DNA from: a candidate division WOR-3 bacterium
GTDB taxonomy: Bacteria > Hydrothermota > Tepidihabitantia > SM23-42
DNA: 41,754 bases
Assembly (NCBI GenBank): GCA_011052815.1
Contig: DRIG01000030.1
Location: 1-41,754, forward strand
Direction: 5' to 3'
Of this stretch, positions 25,373 through 31,618 are shown piece by piece (the first letter of the stretch is position 1; every line of letters begins with the position of its first letter). A model generated the notes under the pieces. It searched no databases and was not told where the DNA came from. It saw only the letters and a program-made list of their open reading frames with translations. The position numbers and the translations under genes were made by a program.

Positions 25373-26142
25373 TATCGCTCCTTTGCCTGCCATACTGAAT
25401 TGCGGTCGGCTATGAATTTGACGCCGTAGCTCAGCAGTGCACCCACGGTACCGATTAGAATCATACTTGCGATCAAGATATCCATTTCAGCGAGCTCATA
25501 GGAAAACATAATCAGATAACCGATACCAGCATCACTGCCCGGCAGCATTTCAGCGGCGATGATCACCATCCAGGATATACCGAGACCAACCCGCAACCCG
25601 GTGAGGATAGCGGGTAGAGAAGCGGGCAGAATCACTTTCTTGAAGAGTTTTTTCTGATCCGCACCAAGCAGGAGTGCCGATTCAATGAAGATATTCTTCA
25701 CGGATTTAACGCCGTGGACCGTATTCAAAAAGATCGGAAAGAAACCACCGTAAAAAATGACGAAGAGCATGCCGAGCTGGATGTGGCTGAAGATGGTGCT
25801 GGTATAACGGACTCCGAATAGATTGGCGACATTGTAGGTCTTGAAGACCGCCATGGCGAACGGAATCCAGGCGATGGGGCATAGGGGCCTTAGTATTTCA
25901 ATAACCGGGCTGAAGAGCCTGTGGAAAAGGAGGTATCGACCTACTAAAAGCCCCATTGGTATGCCTACTATTGCCGCCAGAATAAACCCGAGAACGACCC
26001 TCGAGGCGCTTACTATAATATGGCGTACATAACTGCCGGTATCAAGCAGATCACTGAACGGGTGGATGAGGCGGTTGACCACATCCTCGACCCGTGGCAG
26101 GAGTGCGGGATTATCCGCTTTAATTGCGAAAAATTCCCACAC
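25372..26142 (-). CDS. ABC transporter permease, SsuC/TauC type
   Basis: Integral membrane subunit of the importer, at least 256 aa with five to six membrane segments and the EAA loop around FIESALLLGADQKKLFKKV, followed by PASLPAILTGLRVGLG. The GTG at 26142 is the first usual start codon, but it cuts the first membrane helix. The frame stays open upstream with a full helix (AILGFVIPLIIIGVWEFF) back to an ATT at 26199 that overlaps the stop of the substrate-binding protein and has GGAG seven bases before it. The true protein is therefore probably 275 aa with a rare AUU start. Confidence 0.9.
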   Translation of the reverse strand: MWEFFAIKADNPALLPRVEDVVNRLIHPFSDLLDTGSYVRHIIVSASRVVLGFILAAIVGIPMGLLVGRYLLFHRLFSPVIEILRPLCPIAWIPFAMAVFKTYNVANLFGVRYTSTIFSHIQLGMLFVIFYGGFFPIFLNTVHGVKSVKNIFIESALLLGADQKKLFKKVILPASLPAILTGLRVGLGISWMVIIAAEMLPGSDAGIGYLIMFSYELAEMDILIASMILIGTVGALLSYGVKFIADRNSVWQAKER

Positions 26143-26194
26143 CCCGATGATGATGAGTGGTATAACAAATCCCAGAATGGCCGATTTCGCTACT

Positions 26195-27313
26195 TTAATA
26201 CCACTTCTCCAGATTCAGTTCTTTGGCTGCCTGTTTCAGTGCACTGAAGTCGTAAAGGATGGATTCGACTTCAGCACCTTTTTTACCTTTGAGAGCTCCC
26301 TTCAGTTTACCCAGACGATTCATCTCGTCGATCCAGACCTGCATACTCTTGAGCCAGTCTTCGTCGGGATTCGTTGTGAATCCTGATGTCGGCAGAGACA
26401 TTTTTTCCACCTCTAATGATGTGCCGATCCATTTTGAAGCGTCTTGCGCATGCATTTCAGGGTCTTCGTTAGCGTATTGTGTAGCAAGGATGATCAACTT
26501 CAGGAATTCTTTGATGATCTCTTTTTTGTTGGCCATTGCCTCATCGGTTGCGGCGATACAACAACAGGGATGGTCTTTCCAAATACCGGGCGGCAGTTCA
26601 TTGAGGTCAGCCACGCACTTGCCGATGCCCTTGCTTTCGGCGATCGCACACCAGGGATTATTTGAGATATAGCCGTCGATGATCTTATTTTGAAGACCGG
26701 GCACGAGATTCTTTTCGCCCTTCAACAGAATCATAAGGACATCTTTTGTTCTGTCTGATTCGTCACTGGTATAGGTCAATCCTTCTTCTTCGAGAGCACG
26801 TTCGAATATCAACTTGGCGACTGCGACGGGATTCTTAAAGCCGATTCTGATCGGTTTCTTCGACTTTTTCGCCCACTTAACGAACTCTTCCCATGATTTC
26901 ACAGGATTGTCCGGTTGAAGCACGAGCATATCACCTTTTGTGTGAAGCGGAGCGATGATCTTCATAGGTGAGCCTTTATCCGTGAAGAAGGCGACAGCCG
27001 CGACGCCGCCGAAGCCGACTTCAAAATGTCCCTGTGACATCAACGTGGGCATTTTCGAACCGCCGCCTGAAAGATAGAGTTCGATATCAGCGATCTTCTT
27101 GTTGTTTTTAATCAGTTCATAGTGTTTTTTCGCCTCGACTTCTTTCAGATATACTCCACAATCTTTCTTTGTTCTTGCATGTTCAAGAGCGGCGACATAG
27201 AGGGCCGACTGGTGGTCATGACCCACATAGCCCACTTTTAGCACCGGTACTTCCTGCTGAGCGCAGGAGATGAACAATGCCAGGACAAAAGATAGTGCAA
27301 TCAGTTTTTTCAT
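26195..27313 (-). CDS. ABC transporter substrate-binding lipoprotein, SsuA/TauA/NMT1-like
   Basis: A 372-aa binding protein. The signal sequence ends in ALFISC with lipidated Cys17, so it is tethered to a membrane. The fold follows the NrtA/SsuA pattern: LKVGYVGHDHQSALYVAALE, GHFEVGFGGVAAVAFFTDKG, then RIGFKNPVAVAKLIFERAL and a hinge at NNPWCAIAESKG. A run HPCCCIAATDEA contains three consecutive cysteines. The ligand cannot be read from the sequence; known ligands of the family include nitrate, sulfonates, taurine and thiamine precursors. AAGGAGGT precedes the ATG, and the gene follows the reductase-like gene by 13 bp. Confidence 0.87.
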   Translation of the reverse strand: MKKLIALSFVLALFISCAQQEVPVLKVGYVGHDHQSALYVAALEHARTKKDCGVYLKEVEAKKHYELIKNNKKIADIELYLSGGGSKMPTLMSQGHFEVGFGGVAAVAFFTDKGSPMKIIAPLHTKGDMLVLQPDNPVKSWEEFVKWAKKSKKPIRIGFKNPVAVAKLIFERALEEEGLTYTSDESDRTKDVLMILLKGEKNLVPGLQNKIIDGYISNNPWCAIAESKGIGKCVADLNELPPGIWKDHPCCCIAATDEAMANKKEIIKEFLKLIILATQYANEDPEMHAQDASKWIGTSLEVEKMSLPTSGFTTNPDEDWLKSMQVWIDEMNRLGKLKGALKGKKGAEVESILYDFSALKQAAKELNLEKWY

Positions 27314-27326
27314 CTTACCTCCTTAT

Positions 27327-27626
27327 CTATGTTTCTTTTTTATAGAAAAGACGGCAGTAACAGTGGCCGTCTTTATTCACCTCTTGTTCAAGGGTCGAAC
27401 AAGGACATACGACATCCTTTGTCGGATCAAGCGGATGACTCTGCTTGCAGGGGCAGTAATATTTATTGTATTCTTTGAAATTCATCGTCATCAGTCCCAC
27501 TACTTTTTTCACCCGTTCTTCATCAGGGTTTAAAATGAAACCTTTCTCTTCCGCGATATTTTTTATTCTTTCAAGATTTTCATTATATGGAGCGGTTCCG
27601 ACGACACCATCCCATGGATTAGCCAT
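27327..27626 (-). CDS. ferredoxin:thioredoxin reductase catalytic-subunit-like protein
   Basis: A 99-aa protein with the six conserved cysteines of the FTR catalytic chain: C58-P-C60, C74-P-C76 and C89-Y-C91. In plant-type FTR four of these hold a [4Fe-4S] cluster and two form the redox disulfide that reduces thioredoxin. Here the gap between the first two motifs is shorter, the gap to the last is longer, and the last motif is CYC and not CHC, as in the FTR-like proteins of anaerobes. No variable subunit is encoded nearby. It is the first gene of the transporter operon, with AAAGGAGG before its ATG and a long structured leader. Confidence 0.85.
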   Translation of the reverse strand: MANPWDGVVGTAPYNENLERIKNIAEEKGFILNPDEERVKKVVGLMTMNFKEYNKYYCPCKQSHPLDPTKDVVCPCSTLEQEVNKDGHCYCRLFYKKET

Positions 27627-27788
27627 TTATATTCCTCCTTTCGTTGATGGTCGGATTATCTGTTCTTCTGAAAAGAAGATAATGGTGTTATTTAAATAAT
27701 ATAATGAATAAGATCGGAAAATGGGTGGGGGAGTGAGTGTGATGTTTCTCTTTCGGGCTCGACCGAGCCCGTATGGATAATATCTCAC
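27627..27788 (-). CDS. possible 53-codon leader ORF ahead of the FTR-like gene
   Basis: A GTG at 27788 with GAGGAGGGG five bases upstream opens a frame of 53 codons that ends in TAA directly against the ATG of the FTR-like gene (TAAATG). It covers a GC-rich hairpin, CGGGCTCG with CGAGCCCG (about 27754-27771), and the ribosome site of the next gene. The predicted peptide is rich in Arg, Pro and Ile and looks like no known family. It may be a regulatory upstream ORF, or the good ribosome site may be chance. Confidence 0.25.
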   Translation of the reverse strand: MRYYPYGLGRARKRNITLTPPPIFRSYSLYYLNNTIIFFSEEQIIRPSTKGGI

Positions 27789-27806
27789 TTTTTCCCCTCC
27801 TCAAGT

Positions 27807-27835
27807 ATTTTAATTGTTTGATTAAAGTGTTGCAA
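27807..27835 (-). promoter_or_regulatory. possible second, proximal promoter of the FTR/ABC operon
   Basis: On the minus strand, TTGCAA (27830-27835) and TAAAAT (27807-27812) with 17 nt between them. It would start transcription just before the putative leader ORF. Confidence 0.4.
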
Positions 27836-27854
27836 GGTAAGGAACAAGGAATTT

Positions 27855-27972
27855 ATATTTCTGGATTGTGATTCGGAGATAGCAAGAGGACGGTGGATGC
27901 GGACGCGGCCCGGCCCGCGGAGATTATTCTTCACCTTTTGCCTCCCACCAGGAAATATCCTTTGAAACTCAT
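27855..27972 (-). ncRNA. candidate structured 5' leader RNA (riboswitch-like) of the FTR/ABC operon
   Basis: The predicted transcript from the promoter at 27979-28006 starts near 27972. Its first ~120 nt fold by eye into a closed domain: AUAUUUCCUGG (27958-27948) pairs with CCAGAAAUAU (27864-27855) with one bulged C. Inside are a very stable hairpin CGCGG/CCGCG (about 27918-27903) and a possible GGUGG/CCACC helix that competes with part of the closing stem. The block is far richer in GC than the surrounding intergenic DNA. It matches none of the riboswitch consensus sequences I know. A stand-alone small RNA is also possible. Confidence 0.45.
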
Positions 27973-27978
27973 TAGTAG

Positions 27979-28006
27979 ATTATATACATAATTCTTGAAA
28001 TGTCAA
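27979..28006 (-). promoter_or_regulatory. distal promoter of the FTR/ABC operon leader
   Basis: On the minus strand, consensus TTGACA (28001-28006) and TATAAT (27979-27984) with a 16-nt spacer. Start would be near 27972, about 345 nt before the first gene of the operon. Confidence 0.75.
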
Positions 28007-28022
28007 TAAATTTTTACGCTTA

Positions 28023-28051
28023 TTGACAAAATTCTGATTTTCCCATACAAT
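28023..28051 (+). promoter_or_regulatory. promoter of the AIR-synthase-like gene
   Basis: TTGACA (28023-28028) and TACAAT (28046-28051) with 17 nt between, divergent from the promoter at 27979-28006. The leader is about 20 nt with GGAGGT at 28069-28074. Confidence 0.7.
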
Positions 28052-28078
28052 GGAGGGTGAGAAATATGGAGGTAAGTG

Positions 28079-29146
28079 ATGATTAAACTGCCTGAGATAG
28101 GTAAGATTTCAGCTGAGGTGTTCAACGAACTTATCTTTCCACACCTCGGTGCAGAACGTCCGGAAATTCTGGTCGGTCCCCGCCACGGGGTTGACGTCGG
28201 TATCGTAAAGATCGGCGATAAAGTTATTGCGATGACCAGCGATCCGGTCTTTATCGTGCCTGAATACGGATTTGAACGCGCCGCCTGGTTCGCCGTCCAC
28301 ATCCTCGCTTCAGATGTCGTCACCTCTGGTTTGCCTCCGACTTATCTGACGATTGACCTGAATCTGCCGCTTTCAATATCTGAAGAACAGTTGACCGTAG
28401 TATGGAAGACGATCGACCGGGAGTGCAAAAAGATGGGTATGGCGATTGTCTGCGGACATACCGCACGTTATGACAATTGTCATTACCCGATGGTCGGCGG
28501 TGCCACGATCCTTGCGCTTGGGGATATCGATCAGTATGTTTCACCCGTTTTTGCGCGGGTCGGCGACAGGATAATAATCACCAAAGGTCCGGCAATCGAA
28601 GCGGCGGGTATTTTTGCGACGATGTTTCCTGAGTATATCGCTGAAGAGTACGGAGAAGATTTTGCAAAGAAGTCTCAGGAGATATTCTTCAAGATGTCGG
28701 TCGTTGAAGACGCATTGACCGCCGTAAGCGCGGGTATTCGTGACAACGGAGTTTCATCGATGCATGACGCGACCGAATGCGGCATCTGGGGCGGTGTCTT
28801 TGAAATCGCCGAAGCCGCCGGTGTCGGCGCCAGAATCAATAAAGAAGCGATCGTGGTTGAAGAGTGTGTCCGGGAGATATGTGAATTGTTCAAAATCGAC
28901 CCCTATAAGTCGATCAGCGAGGGAACATTGATTATCACCTGTCGGGAACATAAAGCCGACGCCGTGGTCGACGCTCTCAACAAAAAGGGAATAAAGTCTT
29001 CTGTCGTCGGTGAACTTATTGAAAAGAAGTTCGGCATAAATGTCGTCGAGGGAAAGAGAGAAAGAAAGATAGAACATCCGCGTGTCGACCCCTTCTGGAA
29101 GGCGTTTTACGATGCCCTGGAAAGGCATAAAGAATTTAAAAAATAA
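28079..29146 (+). CDS. AIR synthase-related protein, HypE-like
   Basis: A 355-aa ATP-dependent PurM/HypE/SelD/ThiL-superfamily enzyme. The N-terminal ATP-binding half has GPRHGVDVGIVKIGD, AMTSDPVFIVP and AVHILASDVVTSGLPPTY; the C-terminal half has VSSMHDATECGIWGGVFEIAEA. It is closest in layout to the HypE-like AIR-synthase proteins of anaerobes. It lacks the C-terminal Cys that HypE thiocarbamoylates (here the end is HKEFKK), so hydrogenase cyanide-ligand synthesis is doubtful. It also lacks the N-terminal Cys/Sec loop of SelD. The ATG at 28079 is preferred over the GTG at 28076 because GGAGGT is five bases upstream of the ATG. Confidence 0.8.
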   Translation: MIKLPEIGKISAEVFNELIFPHLGAERPEILVGPRHGVDVGIVKIGDKVIAMTSDPVFIVPEYGFERAAWFAVHILASDVVTSGLPPTYLTIDLNLPLSISEEQLTVVWKTIDRECKKMGMAIVCGHTARYDNCHYPMVGGATILALGDIDQYVSPVFARVGDRIIITKGPAIEAAGIFATMFPEYIAEEYGEDFAKKSQEIFFKMSVVEDALTAVSAGIRDNGVSSMHDATECGIWGGVFEIAEAAGVGARINKEAIVVEECVREICELFKIDPYKSISEGTLIITCREHKADAVVDALNKKGIKSSVVGELIEKKFGINVVEGKRERKIEHPRVDPFWKAFYDALERHKEFKK

Positions 29147-29280
29147 TGTTCTTTTTCGCTATTCCAGAAGAATCAGTTTTTCGATTCTTTTAATGTCGTT
29201 ATTCTTCACAGCTTGCCTCCGGTTTTTCTTTGATTGCGACATTTGCCCGCGTCTATTTTCATAATCAACTAATTATATAT

Positions 29281-29303
29281 AAAAAATATCCCTTGTTAAA
29301 GGG
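29281..29303 (-). terminator. weak terminator of the Rrf2 gene
   Basis: A short stem CCCTT/AAGGG (29290-29303) is followed on the minus strand by a T-run (29286-29281). The interval 29147-29321 between the convergent genes otherwise shows nothing I can name. Confidence 0.45.
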
Positions 29304-29321
29304 TGAGTTGGTTTTTAAATA

Positions 29322-29723
29322 TTATTTTCGCACCAGCTCGGCGAGGGTCTTTTCTTCAAAGATTCTTTTGATTGATTTTTCAAGTTCGATCCAGAGTTTT
29401 CGCGTAGGACAGGTTTCTATCATTGTGCAGATATCAGGGTTTTTGAGACAGTCCACAGGTGCATAGGGTCCTTCCAGGATTTTATAAATATCAGTAAGTT
29501 TTATTTCATCAGGTGGTTTGATCAAAAAATAACCGCCCCGAGCGCCGCGGGTCGCGCCGATCAGCCCGGCGGTTCTGAGGGTGATTACAATCTGTTCCAG
29601 ATATTTTTTTGAAATTTTCTCACAGCTCGCAATATCCTTAAGAAGAATGGGTCCTTTTTGATAGTTCGCCGCCAGGTCCACGAGCAGTCTCAGACCATAG
29701 CGGAACCGGGAAGATACTTTCAT
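29322..29723 (-). CDS. Rrf2 family (IscR-like) iron-sulfur transcriptional regulator
   Basis: A 133-aa winged-helix regulator. The N-terminal RFRYGLRLLVDLAANYQKGP, the helix ISKKYLEQIVITLRTAGLI and the wing GATRGARGGYFL match the Rrf2 DNA-binding domain. Three cysteines, C92, C99 and C105 (in CLKNPDICTMIETC), match the cluster ligands of IscR, so it probably senses iron-sulfur, redox or nitric-oxide status. It follows the small lipoprotein gene by 12 bp, with AGGAGG before its ATG. The two are co-transcribed; whether it controls the neighbouring FTR/ABC operon is not known. Confidence 0.9.
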   Translation of the reverse strand: MKVSSRFRYGLRLLVDLAANYQKGPILLKDIASCEKISKKYLEQIVITLRTAGLIGATRGARGGYFLIKPPDEIKLTDIYKILEGPYAPVDCLKNPDICTMIETCPTRKLWIELEKSIKRIFEEKTLAELVRK

Positions 29724-29735
29724 ACTTTCAGCCTC

Positions 29736-30125
29736 CTATTGTGTTATATACAGAATAACCGTATCAACCGCTCCGTAGATATCCGGATGCCAGTATTGAT
29801 TCGGCCATCCGGGATTACTGGTGCTGTCGAGGAAGATCGTGACATAACCGGTGCCCTGCATCTTTGATGTGCCGTAACAGACACTGTCCACCTCAAAAGA
29901 CCCCGGCATTGAATCGATCGTCGCCGTTGTGATGAGTCTTTCTCGTGACTGTTCGGTGTTGTATGGATCGATATCTCTGAGGCGGAGTATTATTCCGTCC
30001 ACACCGGTTGAGTCACTCTCTTTTCTTACCCAGCCGTACACATGGCAGACAAGGGGTTCTGCTGTTTCCGCGCACTGCAGAACCAGAAGAGAAAACATAA
30101 TACACAAAAGCGTGATTTTTTTCAT
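29736..30125 (-). CDS. small exported protein, possible lipoprotein, function unknown
   Basis: A 129-aa protein with a signal sequence (1-17) followed by Cys18 in LLVLQCAETAE; Gln at -1 is unusual for a lipobox, so lipidation is uncertain. The remaining ~105 residues are rich in beta-forming residues (VYGWVRKESDSTGVDGIILR, then GYVTIFLDST and DTVILYI), as in carboxypeptidase-regulatory-like or Ig-type modules. I recognise no family. It shares a promoter and transcript with the Rrf2 regulator. Confidence 0.65.
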   Translation of the reverse strand: MKKITLLCIMFSLLVLQCAETAEPLVCHVYGWVRKESDSTGVDGIILRLRDIDPYNTEQSRERLITTATIDSMPGSFEVDSVCYGTSKMQGTGYVTIFLDSTSNPGWPNQYWHPDIYGAVDTVILYITQ

Positions 30126-30142
30126 TTTTTTTCTCCATATTT

Positions 30143-30170
30143 ATTATATAGATTATCCTTGAAATGTCAA
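30143..30170 (-). promoter_or_regulatory. promoter of the lipoprotein-rrf2 pair
   Basis: On the minus strand, TTGACA (30165-30170) and TATAAT (30143-30148) with 16 nt between. It overlaps the divergent promoter at 30159-30186, so the two cannot be occupied at the same time. Confidence 0.8.
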
Positions 30171-30186
30171 CTCTTATGACTATAAT
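30159..30186 (+). promoter_or_regulatory. promoter giving a leaderless glycosyltransferase mRNA
   Basis: TTGAAA (30159-30164) and TATAAT (30181-30186) with a 16-nt spacer. Seven bases separate the -10 box from the ATG at 30194; no Shine-Dalgarno site is present. Confidence 0.75.
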
Positions 30187-30193
30187 TTAAATT

Positions 30194-31285
30194 ATGAAGG
30201 TATTGATAATGCCCGTGCCGATCGGTGCAGGCCATATCAAAGCGGCGAAGGCACTCAAACAGGCGCTCGTGGCTCTGGCACCGGAAATCGAGGTGCGGTT
30301 TGAAGATTGTTTTGACTGGGTTTATCCTTTATACGGCACTGCTTACAGGAAGATATACGACTACGCCCAGAAAAAGGGGAGGGCGCTGTTGAAATTTCTG
30401 TATCGGGGCGTGGGCATAAAGAGCGGTTCTTCGGAATTCCTCTATCGAATACATAAAGTTCTCGCCCACAAAATCAGGACACTGTTGAAAGAATATTCTC
30501 CTGATTATGTACTCTGCACCCATTTCTCGCCGGGATATTTCGCCGCCCTGTATAAGAAAGAATATCTTTATAAGATAGGTATCGTGGTGACCGACTATTA
30601 TGTGCATCCTCACTGGAGCAATAAGGAGATCGACCATTATTTCATCCCCCATGAATTTTTGATTGAACAGGTTGTTTCCTACGGAGCTCAGAGAGAGAAT
30701 ATTTTTCCGTTCGGTATTCCCGTCGCCCTGGAACTCGAAGGAGAGATCGACAAGGATGCGGCGCGTAAGAGATTCGGGCTGTCGAAGAGCCGAATATCCG
30801 CCACCGTGATGGGAAGCAGGGTTTTCGGCGGAGAATGGTTTGAGATTGTAAAGGAGATCGTCGACTTTGATTACGACCTTCTCGTCCTGTGCGGAGAGAA
30901 TCAGGAGGTTATGGAGAGAATAAAGGCGTTGAAGGGGAGAGCGAGATTGAGCACCTATGGTATGGTGAAAGACATCCATGAGTTGATTGCAGTGACCGAC
31001 ATCCTCATCACCAAAGCCGGCGGCATTACAACGACCGAGGCGATCAAGGCGGGTCCCTGTTTGCTCTTTGCCAATTCAATCGTCGGGCTTGAGGACAAGA
31101 ACGAGGACTTTCTGATCAAACACGGAGCGGCTCTGCGCCTCACCCGTGAAAATGCAAAGGCAACGGTCGGCGGTCTGTTAAAAGACCCTGAAAAGATGGC
31201 GGGAATGAGGCGTGCGATTAAAAAATTACGGAAAAAAGACTCGGCTGCGAATATCGCGAGGGTGATCCTCGACAGTATAAAATGA
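30194..31285 (+). CDS. GT28-type glycosyltransferase, MGDG synthase/processive diacylglycerol glucosyltransferase-like
   Basis: A 363-aa GT-B glycosyltransferase. The N-terminal domain has the family opening MPVPIGAGHIKAAKALKQAL and the MGDG-synthase block SPDYVLCTHFSPGYFAAL. The C-terminal domain carries the nucleotide-sugar site VTDILITKAGGITTTEAIKAG, with a conserved Lys/Gly-Gly and Glu. Relatives add galactose or glucose to diacylglycerol at the inner membrane; the sugar and acceptor are not decidable here. The TGA stop overlaps the ATG of the zincin gene (ATGA). Confidence 0.85.
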   Translation: MKVLIMPVPIGAGHIKAAKALKQALVALAPEIEVRFEDCFDWVYPLYGTAYRKIYDYAQKKGRALLKFLYRGVGIKSGSSEFLYRIHKVLAHKIRTLLKEYSPDYVLCTHFSPGYFAALYKKEYLYKIGIVVTDYYVHPHWSNKEIDHYFIPHEFLIEQVVSYGAQRENIFPFGIPVALELEGEIDKDAARKRFGLSKSRISATVMGSRVFGGEWFEIVKEIVDFDYDLLVLCGENQEVMERIKALKGRARLSTYGMVKDIHELIAVTDILITKAGGITTTEAIKAGPCLLFANSIVGLEDKNEDFLIKHGAALRLTRENAKATVGGLLKDPEKMAGMRRAIKKLRKKDSAANIARVILDSIK

Positions 31286-31617
31286 ATCGGGAGATATTCG
31301 AAAAGGTCGTCATAGACGTTATAGATTCCCTGCCTCGGTTTCTGCGTGAAAAACTGGAGAACCTGGAGATCGTGATTGAAGACGAGTATATCGAAAAGAA
31401 GTCCCTCCTCGGTCTGTACCAGGGGGTTCCTCTCAAGAAGAGGGGTGCGTGGTATGGAAACGTGCTTCCGGACAAGATCATTTTGTTCAAGAACAATATC
31501 GAGCGTCTGAGCCGTAATGAAGATGAATTGAAGGAGTGGATTCGCAGGGTCGTGATACACGAGATCGGTCATTATTTCGGTTTCGGTGAGGAAGAATTGA
31601 GAAAAGCCGGGTATTAG
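31282..31617 (+). CDS. minimal zincin-type metallopeptidase (Zincin_1 / PF06262-like)
   Basis: A 111-aa protein with the zinc motif HEIGH (H93, E94, H97) followed by YFGFGEEEL, the layout of the small zincin-like family widespread in bacteria whose substrates are unknown. LGLYQGVPLKKRG and KIILFKNNIER also fit that family. It is translationally coupled to the glycosyltransferase by a 4-bp overlap, with no promoter of its own. The stop lies one base from the stop of the convergent cyclase-like gene. Confidence 0.85.
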   Translation: MNREIFEKVVIDVIDSLPRFLREKLENLEIVIEDEYIEKKSLLGLYQGVPLKKRGAWYGNVLPDKIILFKNNIERLSRNEDELKEWIRRVVIHEIGHYFGFGEEELRKAGY

Positions 31618-31618
31618 T

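Noticed and set aside
27855-27972. Cobalamin riboswitch, suggested by GGGA...GGTGAA and the corrinoid genes nearby
   Set aside because: The conserved B12 box and the CCCGC-ACTGT core are absent, and the downstream transporter is not of the B12 type.
28079-29146. SelD (selenophosphate synthase), expected near selA and selB
   Set aside because: No N-terminal Cys/Sec loop and the sequence follows the HypE-like layout.
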